This document shows positions 51,410 to 62,500 of a DNA stretch of 64,000 nucleotides, piece by piece (the first letter of the stretch is position 1; each line of letters opens with the position of its first letter). The position numbers and the translations under genes are program-made. The stretch comes from Orthonyx spaldingii. Taxonomy: Eukaryota > Chordata > Aves > Passeriformes > Orthonychidae. Under the pieces are notes generated by a model. The model was not told where the DNA came from. It was given only the letters and a program-made list of their open reading frames with translations, and made no database searches. The stretch is taken from assembly GCA_013397795.1 (NCBI GenBank), contig VZTJ01003855.1, positions 959,824 through 1,023,823 of the forward strand. Direction: 5' to 3'.

Positions 51410-51720
51410 AAAAACGTAGCGTTGTGGTTGTTGTCAGCAGGATTTTCCTGCTTAGGAACCAGTGACAGGGTACAAGGGAGGGAGAGGTAATAGTGAGTGG
51501 TTTGTGCATCACCAGTTCATTGACGTGACTCAGTGTCCAGGACAAACGGGCAGAGTTCCAGAGGTCTGGGCACGGGAAGTGCTCGGGCAGCGCTCAGCTC
51601 TGTCTCAGACGCCGGCGGGACAGAGCGCGTCCCGTGGCTCTGCTGACGCAGTCGGAGTCCAGGAGTCCGTGTTTGTTTTGGAAACCCTTCCGAGAGACCT
51701 CGCTGCTCTTCTGTGCAACA
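51410..51720. promoter_or_regulatory. Intragenic CpG-dense patch upstream of exon 2
   Basis: By eye about 17 CpGs fall between 51520 and 51710, in an intron that is otherwise CpG-poor. The patch includes a TGACG half-site joined to a perfect AP-1 motif TGACTCA (51526-51532) and clustered GCGC/CGCG. An isolated AATAAA stands just upstream near 51409. It ends about 270 bp before exon 2. It may be an alternative promoter or enhancer, or the remnant of a GC-rich insertion such as a solo LTR; no terminal repeats were confirmed. Confidence 0.4.
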
Positions 51721-51985
51721 GTGGGGGTGCTACAGCAGTGCAGGCTTCAGGCTCATGAATCAAATACTCCAAAGAGAAGTGCAACGGGAGGCAAGCTTGC
51801 CTTTCATGGAAAAGGCAGGAGATTCCATGTCTGTTTACCTTCAGTTTTGTTAGAACACTTGGTGAAATTTCAAATGCTTTTTAATGTTCAAATACATGAA
51901 ATAGACTTCTTTATTCTGAAGCAGTAGGTAACACTGTCTTTTTTTCTTTGATTTGTGTGTGTTGTTGTTGTTTTTTTTTTAATAG

Positions 51986-52018
51986 AATATTCAAATAAAA
52001 ACTTTGGCAGATGATGTG
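51986..52018 (+). CDS. DIAPH2: DIAPH2 coding exon 2 (33-nt exon)
   Basis: Eleven codons reading NIQIKTLADDV, identical to the segment that follows NKPKL in human DIAPH2 as I remember it. The acceptor is AATAG after a long polypyrimidine tract; the donor is GTG|GTAAGG. It enters and leaves in phase 0. Such a short exon is missed by ORF finding and is identified only by joining its neighbours. It sits between the variable N terminus and the basic linker encoded by exon 3. Confidence 0.93.
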
Positions 52019-52520
52019 GTAAGGTCTTTGTAGCATCTTAATTTGCAATGGTAACTCCACGCTGCATGCTACTTTACTCCAAACATTGTGGACAAAATAA
52101 CATTCTTACAAGGATTTTAAGCATTAGATTTCAGAAAACTGAGTGACTATTCCCAAAGATCTTAGTTTGTGACTTCAGTTGAAGAAGATTAATAATGATA
52201 TCTATTTGGAGAAACTTCCTTAACCACATTTTAAATGCTTTAGTAATACTGTGGCTATGTTGAAACTGTTACTCAACAGTTCAAGTGTTATTTCTCTTGA
52301 CCTTCTGTTCACCAGTAAATGATCTGCAGTGGTTCTTCAAAGCTGGTTGCCACATGATTCAAGTGGAACCATTTTGGGTAATAAATGTGTACTCAATGCC
52401 AAAAAACAAGTTTGTGTTCAGTAGCACTAATTCGATAAAGCTGAATGCCTTGAAACTGGTTCCAAAGTATTTTTTCAGGAACTTATATCAAAATTGATTT
52501 CATTAAAATGACAACCTTGT

Positions 52521-52550
52521 ATTATATATATTTATATATATATAAAATAA
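52521..52550. repeat. TA-rich microsatellite
   Basis: ATTATATATATTTATATATA continuing into TATAAAATAAA; an AT-dinucleotide tract with interruptions. Confidence 0.85.
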
Positions 52551-53034
52551 AGCCACACTGGCTATTTAGTTAATGATTGTCTACACAACTGAAATGTGGA
52601 AATTGTGCCTGGTAATCACATAGAAGATTCATTTGGGGCTTTACAGTGATCTCACCAGTGCAATCTCATTGAACAAATTGGTTGTCAATAAGTTATACTG
52701 GAAACAGATGACAGTATGGTGAAATTGACCTTTTGTGATTGCTGAATGGGCTTTTTAATGTAATGAACAGTAAAACTGCATTTGATACATATTGGCTAAA
52801 TTTGGATACTGCCTTTCAGGCGTTATGTTGTATCCTTGGCCTTTTCACCAGGCTATGCCCTAATTTTAGTTTCCAAAAACATAATTTAAACTATTCAAGT
52901 GGGGTAGAAAAGGGATTCAAGTAATATTCTTGCTTTGTTAAAGACATTAACAGTATCCTTGTAAGTATTGTGTTTCTGTCCACAAATATAACATTTCTAA
53001 GGAAGAAGAAAACCCCCTTACCACCCCTCCCTCA

Positions 53035-53052
53035 AAAAAAAAAAAAAAACAA
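53035..53052. repeat. Poly-A run
   Basis: An uninterrupted run of about 15 A within an A/C-rich segment. No retroposon body or target-site duplication was identified around it. Confidence 0.7.
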
Positions 53053-53550
53053 AAGCTCAAAAGAAACTCAAAGGAATGCAGCTTATCTAGGGACACATTC
53101 CTTCTTTCCTTCAAAAATTTAACATAATCTTGTAGGATCTCAATGACAACACAAACAATGAACAACAACAAAAACTAATAAAAAGAAATAAAGTAACAAA
53201 AACAATCTTTCTTCTCCATACTCCACAGTTCTCGCCCTAGTGTCTCCACTCTGGACTTGCTAATCTAAAATGAATCAAAATTTTTGCAAATAAAATACTC
53301 CATCAAACTTTTCACACTTCCCAGAGGTCATTTAATTGTGGCCAGTATAAATTGTGGTTCACGTGTTTTGGTGGAGATGCAATAACTGCGATGAATGATG
53401 CTGGTAACCCTACATAAGCTGCTGTTAGATGAAAGCACATCTTCATAAGGCCTGGAACAAATACAGATGCAGACAGATGCAAAAACAAATTTGTGGATGC
53501 AGACAGTTCTTTGAGAAAAATTGCTATGTGCATAATGTTCTCAAAATGAA

Positions 53551-53583
53551 CATATATATGTATATATACATATATATATATAA
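53551..53583. repeat. TA/CATATA microsatellite with palindromic units
   Basis: Alternating CATATATATG and TATATATACA units form a self-complementary AT tract that could extrude as a hairpin or cruciform. No function is evident. Confidence 0.85.
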
Positions 53584-54414
53584 ATTAGAGGTAATTATTA
53601 AATAAAAAGAAATTGGACACTGTTCAGGTTAGAGTTCTATTTTATACATACAGTAGAAATGGCCTTATAAGGAAGGTGCTGGTGTTGGTTGTCTCCAGTA
53701 TTAACACCTAACTGAGCATGCTGAGAGCCCAGGGGCTGGGTTGGTGGGAGGCCCCAGCAGGGCCCTCGGTGCAGTGTCTGGGCTGCTTTCCCAAAGTCTG
53801 GCCGTGTGTTAACCCCGGCTGCTGCTTCTGTGTGAGTAACCCCTCACCTGGCTTCCCAGAGCTCCCACTAATCGCAGGAGTTCCTGCTCAAAAACACTTC
53901 CAGGAGTTGTGAACTGTCCTTGGAACATTAATTCCTCTACAAACTTTATTTTGCTTTAGCAGGATTTTTTATAAGCCTGATGAACTTGTGAGTACCTCCC
54001 TCCCAGCCCTGGCTTTTTCAGTTGTCCTCCAAAGATTTATAGCTCTGCAGGTGAAGGAACATTGGACATTACCTTTGTGGTACCATATTTATTCACCGTC
54101 AGGATAATTAGAGAGCAATGTGAGAAGATGAGCTGAAAACTGTGAAATGCTAAGAGTTTAACCTAGCTGATGTAATTTTGAATCCGTGAGAAATATTTAA
54201 ATTGCTTTTGCATGTGACCTCTCATGAGTTACCTTCCATGTTACTGTCTTCTGTGCAAAGTAATCTCTAAATCTTAGAGTATTTTTACTTACAGTTCAGT
54301 CTGAGTTTTAACTCTGCTGCTTGAATGAACTAAAACCATGTGCATTGCTGCCATGTAATTGGCTGCTTTTCTCTGTTTCTATTTCTGCTTATTGTTGAAT
54401 GAATGTCTTTGCAG

Positions 54415-54591
54415 CGTGACAGAATTACCAGCTTCAGAAAGTCGGCAGTGAAGAAAGAGAAGCCTCTCATTCAGCATCCTATTGACTCCCAGCCTTCCAT
54501 TAGCGAGATCCCACATGCCCAGTCACTCGTGGATGAGCGTTGCATGAACTTATCAGAGAAAGAAGTTATGGATCTCTTTGAAAAAATGATG
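54415..54591 (+). CDS. DIAPH2: DIAPH2 coding exon 3 (basic linker and start of GTPase-binding domain)
   Basis: 59 codons in phase 0 to 0, acceptor TTTGCAG and donor ATG|GTAAGG. It begins RDRITSFRKSAVKKEKPL, a basic stretch shared with human DIAPH2, then HPIDSQPSISEIPHAQ, and ends with SLVDERCMNLSEKEVMDLFEKMM. The last part is the first helix of the Drf GTPase-binding domain, which with the next exon contacts active Rho and also forms part of the surface for the autoinhibitory C-terminal DAD segment. The basic cluster may aid membrane or phosphoinositide binding, by analogy with DIAPH1. The linker HPIDSQ and the following residues favour DIAPH2 over DIAPH1 and DIAPH3. Continued open translation past 54591 is intron read-through. 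Confidence 0.96.
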
Positions 54592-55439
54592 GTAAGGTGT
54601 GGGTATGGCCTGAGAGCTGTCCTGTTCCACCGAGTGCTTCTGCTCTGCTCAGTGAAGCTGTCAATGTCTTTTGAAGGATTGGATAAGTGTTAATTAACAC
54701 TTGCTTGATTTGCTTGTTAGATTAAGGGATTAAAGTTTCCAAGTGGTGTTAATTGAAGCAGACAATGGGTGTCTCACACACTGACAGTTCTCTGGCAGAG
54801 CTGGTCAGCAGCAGTTATTACAGTAACATTGGCTGGTCTCAGGTGCTAGGCTGAAGTTACTCTGACTCTTAAGGCAAGCCTAGTCATGGCTGCATTGTAT
54901 TTAATCAGTTATTGAGTTAAAACAGGTGTCTTAGTAGATTTAATCCAGCAGAGCATTTTGACTTTTAGGCTTGTTTTAAATACCTCAGTTGGAACAGTTT
55001 CACATCTACCCCTTCCACAGGCTGATAATCCATGTAATAACAGCCTTCTGGTTAGATAGTGCAGGAATGGTGTCCACTGTGATAAGATTTCACTAAAACC
55101 ACAGGAACATCACAAGAGTTGACACTGAAGTATCAACTTGAGGTGTAGAATTGTTGTGTTTGCCCTGTAGTTTTACTTCTTGAGCCGAATTTCACAAATA
55201 TTAACTGCCCTTTATGCAATTTAAATTTTGGCTAAATCTCAAAAACAGTGAACAGTTGAAGTGACAGAATTAAATGAGAAAATCAGGTAGGGCAAAATCA
55301 AACAGATGCAGATCAACTGGAAAAAGTCACTTCTGTTTGCTTGATAATTAATTGTTTGTTTAAGAAAAGTAGCTTATAAAGAAGAGAGACTAATAAAAAT
55401 CCTGAGGTATATGATGTTGTGTGGTCTGTTTCTTTACAG
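54592..55439 (+). other. DIAPH2: DIAPH2 intron 3
   Basis: An 848-bp intron between GTAAGG and TTTACAG, the shortest in the window. No repeat or extra exon was seen. Confidence 0.9.
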
Positions 55440-55544
55440 GAAGACATGAACCTGAATGAGGAGCGGAAAGCTCCTCTAAGAGACAAAGACTTGAGCACAA
55501 AACGGGAGATGGTTGTCCAGTACATTTCTGCCACTGCCAAATCC
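55440..55544 (+). CDS. DIAPH2: DIAPH2 coding exon 4 (GTPase-binding core)
   Basis: 35 codons, EDMNLNEERKAPLR followed by DKDLSTKREMVVQYISATAKS, phase 0 to 0, acceptor TTTACAG and donor TCC|GTAAGT. The MNLNEE..APLR..K..KREMV.QY signature is shared by all diaphanous formins and lies in the helical N-terminal part of the GTPase-binding domain that docks against Rho switch regions. The ISATAKS ending is DIAPH2-like (DIAPH1 has HTSKAG here). The exon boundary falls just before the linker into the armadillo repeats, exactly where the candidate microexon at 59528 would insert seven residues. Confidence 0.97.
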
Positions 55545-58500
55545 GTAAGTACTCCGCTCTCCAAGGCAGAGCTGAGGAGGAATAGCATCTTTAAGTGTTA
55601 CGCTTTTCAAGCTTGAAACTTTAAATTTTTTGTCTGGATTTACTTAAGAGTGGTAGGAAAATATAAACGTGCACGTACTAACACACTTTTAAATGCTTGC
55701 AGCTGCATCTGAACAGTTATTTTATATTTCCCTTGCTGGGCAATGTAAAAACTTGATCCTTTCTTGTAAACCATAAGAAATTGCAAATCCAATGGTGTGG
55801 AGCCATGGATGGAACCTGAGCATATTTCTGTGCAATTCGTCTTAGGAATTTTTGGTACCAAAAGTTTCTGACTTCGTGGTTTCAGTAGGGATGTATGTAC
55901 TGGACTCCCTTAGTGAAAAGATGATCTTAAAACCAGTTTCAAATTACATTTTGAATAGAAAAAATATTTTGACCTTTCACCCATGTTGACGATTTTCTGT
56001 AGTTTAATTGATTGATTAGCTCTTCATGCAGAACTTTTGAAGTCTGAATTTTCTGGGTGCAAGAAGTGTAAGGAAATGACTGGATACTCCAACATTTTTT
56101 GGGGTGAAGAAATACAATTTCAAGTAGTGAAGAGCTGCAGTTCATTTTCAGCAGTTCAACTGTTGGTACTAATTAGTTATAAAATACAGCAGCAATGCTT
56201 TGTGTGTGTTAAAAGTTGACTATGGCAAATACAGAAATAAATTTTTTGTCCTGATTTGCTCCCTTTTTTGTTGTATGAAGAATTTTCAGGATGTTAGTGG
56301 TGAATTCTGAGGAACTGATTGAGTTGAAGTGTTGGGGAGGAGTGATGGTGAGGGGTAGCTCTGTCTATCCAAGGGGCAGTTCTGTGTTCAAGTGACAAAA
56401 TTTGCTATCAACCCAGTTCTTCAGTATAATTAGGTAATGCAGATGGTTTTATTTGGAAATTGGGATGAATCTCATCTTTTGTCACAATTGAGTTGCTGTG
56501 TGCACTGAAAGGTTGCTGGAAATGAAGCCCCAGTGCAGACCATTGTTCAAATACACGGTGGCAGCACTGCCAGCACTCGTGCAGAGCTGAGCCTGAGTGC
56601 TGAATGCATTCAGTGATCTGTTTGTAGAGAAATAAACTGGCAAATGAGATGATGTTGGTATCTGCCTAAGGAATCTGTAAGCATGAACTGCAGGCAGTAC
56701 ACTTGACTTGTCTCTCTTTAACCTTGAAAATCAGCTCTGCAGAGTTAAATTTCAAAAAATTAAGACGACAATGACATGCAATTATTATGCAAATGCCTTG
56801 CATGAAACATTATAAACTTCAGTGAGGAAATCATTGTGTTATAGTGGTGATGAAATGGTAATGAAAATGGTGATTTAGTTTCTGAGAGGAGGGATGTTCC
56901 TGCATGAGTTCATCTTAAACAAAATCCACAATCCTTTGGTGTGTCCTGGAAGGAATCCAGTGCTTTAAGCATGGTCTAACTAACTGTACAAATTACTGGA
57001 GAATTATTCAAGCTTATGCAGTGAATGTTATGAGCTATAAACTAGACTGTCTTTGGGAACTATTAATTATGCCTTGTAAGGTTTTTATCTTCACTTGATG
57101 ATCAATATTAAATCTCAAAATTTTCATAGTATGCAAAAATACTTCAGCGAAGCAGTAGCAAGTGAAAGCAGAAGTGGAAGAATTTGCATTTTTTTCCCAG
57201 AAAGTACTTGAACAATGGTGATGTCTCTGATGCACACTGCTGTTGAAGTGCAGCTCCCCAGGCCCAGAGCTGAGTGGCTGAGTCAGGAAAGCATGGCTCC
57301 CCTTGCATGGCTTGCTCTGAAATGTCAGTGCCCTGCATCCCTGCCCTGTGTGCTGCTGCATGGGAACCTGAACACAGCGGGGAGTAGATTTGTCCAGAGG
57401 TGCTAACAATGCAAAACCAAGTCATCCTGAGAGTCCTCCTACGTGAATGTGCACTTTGGATTTCAGTCAGCACCAGTGTGGATGTTTTACACATATGCAA
57501 AGTGTTTTTCCTGTTGGAAAAACAGGTCATACTGAAGTTTGTGTGCTTCAGTATGTCCCTCTTGCAACTGAATCACAGCATTTGAATGGAATCTGTCAGA
57601 AACACGCATTACCTTTCTGTAGCACTTTATCCTCATTTAACTTTCAAACAGCTAGCATCTTGATTGTTTTAAAAAAAACCTAAAACACAGAGCTTAATAT
57701 TAAAATGTTGATTGGGATCTTACAATGGCACTAAACCTCATTTTCACTTCTAATTTCATCTTCTGTTTAGTGCAGCTACTATTCTGCTCAGATGAATTCA
57801 AGCCCTAATCAGTCTTTGCTACATCATGAATTGTCAGACTTTCTGCTCTTCAGGATTGTCTTCCATGAAAATGCTGGTTGTATTCAAAATGATCTGTCTT
57901 TAAATTTTCTGCCTTTTTCTTTTGTCACAGATAATCATCTGTCTTCCCTTTTTACACTGAAAATACTTGGACCTTCTGCTTAGAGCTCACAAAACACACT
58001 TAACAGTTGATGTGACTTTTCCTGCAGTTCATTTCATGTTTGTTTTTATTAGGCTTTTGAGCTCTGTCCCTTCATGTGAAAATACCTCTTTCATTTGCTG
58101 ATGTTGTCTTAACCAAATTATTTAAAATTTGGTGCTTTGTTTTCACTGCCTGTGTGCCGTCTGCAGCACGTTGACCATGCTTTTCTGAAACACTTGTCTT
58201 CAGAGTTCTGGGAAAGGAACTTTTGGGTTCACTCAGTGAAGAAAGTTTTCCTTGGGGGTGGAGGATGTGTAGAGCTGATGAGCTGGATGCTTTCATGGGA
58301 AGTGATTTTCTGTGCTTCTTGTTCCTTCTCTCACTTGAAGAGAAAGATTGACCATGGAAATGACACCTGAGAACTGAGGGAGGATTGGAATTCTGGTTCA
58401 AATCTGAACCTGGTGATATTTTGTGCTGTACTCAACAGCTGAACATTGGTGAGAGAAGAGGATTGGTAAATTAGGAGAAGAGATTGTCTGGTGGTGGCAG

Positions 58501-59518
58501 TCACTTCTTGTGCTTCTAGAGGAAGCCTCATCAGGAAAGAAAAATGTTGATTGTGGAAGACTTGCAGGCACTTCTGTTTCTGAAAGACTTCCTAGAGGAG
58601 TAATGGAAGAGATCAGAGTAGAAAATGAAGCAGGTGGAGGCTGAACAGATACAGTCACATTCAGATCTCAGAACCAAATCAGCTCTTGACCAGATCAGAG
58701 TGGTTATTCAGTCAAGTGGCTGCTACTGTCAGATGGCAGCAGATGAGCTGAGGAGAGCCTGTGGTGTTTGAGCAGAGGTCCATGGTCCTGGTGTTCCAGG
58801 AACTGTGGCAGAGCAGGGCACAGATGTGCTGCCTTCCTGCAGAGCTTCCTCTGGGGAAAGTCAACTTTTTGTTCATGAATATAGAAAGATGCTGTTCCGT
58901 GGTAAAGAGAAGATGGCATTCTGAAAATCACTGTTTAATTATCCATGTAATTAAAAGCATCCATACCAAGCAGTTGAATAAAAATGTGTGAGATTTTCTG
59001 AAGTGCAAGTTGGAGTTATAACTGTAGGCTATGTTTTTGATTACCAAAACTTAATTAAATTCAGTGGTGACATCATCTAAACAGATCAAAAGCTCCACAA
59101 TAAAAGCAGTTGTTATACATTCAAGGAAGTCAGGATGCCATTAATGTGTTCTGTAGCGTTCTCAGTGTCATATACAAAGTATCTGACCTGATAATTGTAA
59201 CAAAATGGCATATTTAATCTTTCAAGATGTAGCTGTCAAGCCAGGTATTTAGTTATTTGTTGGTAAATGTGTCAAATACCGATGATTCAGCAGCAGAACA
59301 TAAGAATTTGAAATTTTCTCCTCCAGCAGAGCTGCTGTTTTCCTGTGGAGAAGCTCTAACCCCTAAACAGTTTGATAAAGTAATGGAAGAATGTCACTGC
59401 TACTAATGATTAAACACTGAAAAATGTGTGTGCAACTGCATCCTACTAAGTACTGTGCTGTGTTTATTTATGCATTATTATTATCTTTTTCACACAATAA
59501 CCTCTCTTGGCTGGCCAC

Positions 59519-59524
59519 TGCATG
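59519..59524 (+). promoter_or_regulatory. UGCAUG motif at the microexon acceptor
   Basis: TGCATG ends 3 nt before the candidate exon and overlaps its AG acceptor. UGCAUG is the RBFOX-family RNA motif; bound upstream of an exon it usually lowers inclusion. The same bases contain two UGC triplets close to the acceptor, the arrangement required by SRRM4 (nSR100)-dependent neural microexons. A single hexamer could occur by chance. Confidence 0.45.
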
Positions 59525-59527
59525 CAG

Positions 59528-59548
59528 ATAGTCGGAAGTAAAGTTCCG
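59528..59548 (+). CDS. DIAPH2: Candidate 21-nt cassette microexon of DIAPH2
   Basis: Seven codons (IVGSKVP) between a TGCATGCAG acceptor with an upstream pyrimidine-rich stretch (CCTCTCTTGG) and a strong donor CCG|GTGAGT. Length 21 and phase 0 fit between exon 4 (ends TCC, phase 0) and exon 5 (starts GGT, phase 0), giving TAKS-IVGSKVP-GGLKN. The insertion point is the linker between the GTPase-binding helices and the first armadillo repeat. CpGs are retained in and just after the exon although the intron is CpG-poor. The alternative is chance: a 21-nt AG-GT pair is easily found in 8 kb, although one with both good sites and flanking motifs is less likely. A DIAPH2 splice form (hDia2C) has been described as a RhoD effector; I cannot say from memory whether it differs here. 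Confidence 0.6.
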
Positions 59549-62500
59549 GTGAGTACGAACTCGAGAGTTTTGTTTTTTCTTATGAACTTCCGTGTTCGAG
59601 ATCAGGCTGGAATATTTTGGACTTTTATCTGGGATTTAAAAGTTCAGTGGGCACAACTGAATCCTTGTTTTATCAAAATAATTATCAACCACCTCAGTCA
59701 TGTTTATCTTACCAGTATAAGGTCATTGCCTACACTTTTGAGGGATCTCTTCAAGTTCTCAGGAGTCTGTTTCCAGATACTTCAGACTCACTGAGCTCAT
59801 CTCTTCATTGTCAGCAACAAATGTAATTTGAGCTTGTCTTGCTTTTTATTGAAGGCAGGCAGTTGAAATTTTAAGTTGACAGTATTTGGCTTACTTCACT
59901 TTTAGATGTGGAATTTTTTTATGTCCCAATTGTTATTTTTCATAGCTTGTCTTGGAAATCCAACTGCTGCAGATCAATGTGAGAATAAGGTAAACTCATT
60001 GACTTTCTGAATCCTCTAAATTAAAGACGAGATCACTGAGAGCAGAACTTTTCTCTTATTAAGGACTCATCTACATTTTTTGTGGTCTTGTTTGAATTCA
60101 AATATTATAAACAAATATTTGGGATTTAATTTGTTGGAGTGAGTTCAGCAAGTTTTTGTTTCCTGGAAAAAAGGATTTTTGGGGCATAATTACATATGCA
60201 TTTAAAATAGTGGTTGAAAGCAAAGATGTTCTTCTTATGGATGGACTTCATTTTTGATTACAGCCCAAACAGGCTTTTCAGATGCAGCAAGGCTTTCTGC
60301 TTATGCCATATTCAGTAATTATAATCTGTAGTAAAAATAATGGAGAACAATCTGTGACTTAAAACTGTCCAGTCATCACCTCAGATGTAGCTAGGTTTTT
60401 ATCCTACAGACTCTATTCTTATTTTTTTTTTCTTGGCTTTGTTTTATTCAGAGTGGCCTTTAAAGAGACATTTCTCTTTGTGTTCACCAGTACATTTTAG
60501 TTCTGTACACACTATGGGTTCTTCCCCTGATTGAGGAAAATGCCTTCATTGTGCTCATGTATTTAAAGGTATTTGATTTTCAGGGGACAAATTTATTAAT
60601 TTTCCAGCTCAGTGTGTTAAAACCAGTTTCAAATCATCCCTGCTGCCATGTAATTTCCTTATGGTATGAATTAGGCTGCACAGCTGCTTTATGAAGAGAT
60701 TATTTTATAAAGGAAGCTGATATTCCCACAATGGGTGGGGGAGGAGCTCCAAGATGTGTTTTCCTCCCTGTGCCTTTGAGTTCAGGGTCTGATAGAGAGC
60801 AAGAATAGCTCTGCATTCAAAGCATGTCTTTGTGCAAATAACTTGCTAAATACTAAAATAAGAATTGCTGTGATGGAGGGTGGCCTCTGCACATGATTGC
60901 TTAACGAGCTCTTGCACCTCAGGGTGCTTCTTCCAGGTTTCATCCTTTAGGAATTGTTTGCCTCTGCCAGCACATGGAGCTATTTCCTTGAAGACTTAGA
61001 GATTCTCTGTGATTAGGGAGGAGTTTTGGGATGTTCCTGGTGGTACTGTTGGGTTGTGGAGATTGCACAGAAGAGGTTTCCCTGTTCATGGGCACTTCAG
61101 AGCTTGAACTGGTTTGAATTTTACATGGGATCCTCAGCACTGGTGGGACTGCTCTGTGCTCCAGGCCCCCATTTGAGCTGGCATCAATGAACCACTCTCT
61201 GCCTTAATTGTGACACTGAGGGTGGCTGGTCGTAAAGTAATTCCTGAGATTTTCATTCTTACACATTGGTGTCACCTCTGAACATTCTGATGTGGGACCC
61301 AACCCTCTGTTTCTTGATACTTCCCTTGTGCCTTCATCTTTATTACAGCTTCTCTTGTAAAACATATTTTTCACTTGTACCTCAAAGTAAATGAGAAATA
61401 TTTATATTAAAATCTGTTCTATATAAAGGCATAGCATTACTTTAAAATAGTATTCCAATCAAACTCTCTTTGAATAAGGAAATAAAAGAAGTAGCACCTG
61501 GTTCAGCACTCCAGTTAGCATGGCTAGAGGCAAGAGTGGATTGAGACTGAGATGTTGAAGGCAGGGAATAACAGAAAGTAATCCTGAAGAATTCTCTGAA
61601 AGATTTTAAGAATGGATTTTCATGACCTGTCTGGAATGACCATCTGTTTTGAAGAGGGAGGAAAATAAGGAAGAGGAGTTGGTTCCTTATTGCTGTGCAG
61701 TTAAAGGAGCTTTTTCAAAGAATCAATGAAGAAATGTGCCTGTCCTGCAAGACATGGGAAGGAGCCTTAGCAGAGCATGCTGCCAGGTCTTTGAGCTTCT
61801 GACCTGTTGTAACTCTTTCTGAGGGAGTCAGAGGCCTTTGAAAATAAGGGACTGGACAGAGCCGAGGGGCTTCACTGATGGCCTGGATGCACAGAAAGAG
61901 GAGGCAGCAGATCACACCTTGGTTTAAATATGAAACAAAGAGTAGCAAAGACTTCAGGCTGCCCCAGTCTGAATTGGAGCCTCTTTTGGAGCTTGCAGCA
62001 GACTGCAGTGGAGGGACAAACTCATCTCTTGGGAAAAATCACTGTCCAGCATTCTAGAGTGCTTTTCAGGATCTCACTTTGGCATTTGATTGGAGTTGCC
62101 ATTGTCTCATCTCTTTGTACTTTTTGCGGCTCTCAGCAGTACTTCTGTTCTTCCCTTGCTGTTTGGGGAATGGCTGAAGTGATGAAATTTGTGCCCAGTT
62201 AGATCCATGCACTGTAGGTGATGTGCATTAGTTACAAAATACCCTCTGATGGCCATCCATTCAATGAGTGGCATAAAGCTGTTCCTTTTTCCTAGTTCTT
62301 CACCTTATCACTTCAGAGTGATGGTTTTTCTGAGCTATGATGATTTTTGATATATTTACCTGATTTACAATCAGTTCTTACTCTTACAAAGATAATTCCC
62401 ACCCATTTACTCCTTTTTCTTTCGGTGGAAGGGCATCTCTCTGTTAAGGAGCTTGATGGTGACTGCTTCTATTCCCTTTATATCCTTCTTACTCACCTCT

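Larger units (their letters stand above)
34710..51985 (+). other. DIAPH2: DIAPH2 intron 1
   Basis: A 17.3-kb intron with consensus GT donor and AG acceptor. It begins inside the CpG island, then contains the 27-bp minisatellite (35371-35559), a decayed CR1 end (about 38535-38695), T/G-rich low-complexity runs (35815-35860, 46310-46390, 51950-51980), and a CpG-dense patch at about 51410-51720. The + strand is visibly G/T-leaning over much of it. I see no nested gene: open frames are short and lack recognisable families. The acceptor before exon 2 is preceded by GTTGTTGTTG and a ten-T tract. Confidence 0.8.
52019..54414 (+). other. DIAPH2: DIAPH2 intron 2
   Basis: A 2.4-kb intron with TA-rich microsatellites at 52521-52550 and 53551-53583 and an A run at 53035-53052 (A/C-rich around it, opposite to most runs in this gene). 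The acceptor is TTTGCAG. A small GC-richer segment lies at about 53715-53900. No other gene was recognised. Confidence 0.8.

Noticed and set aside
54592..54693. Extension of exon 3 beyond 54591
   Set aside because: The frame stays open for another 34 codons, but a consensus donor at 54592 and the exact continuation of the conserved protein at 55440 show that it is intron.
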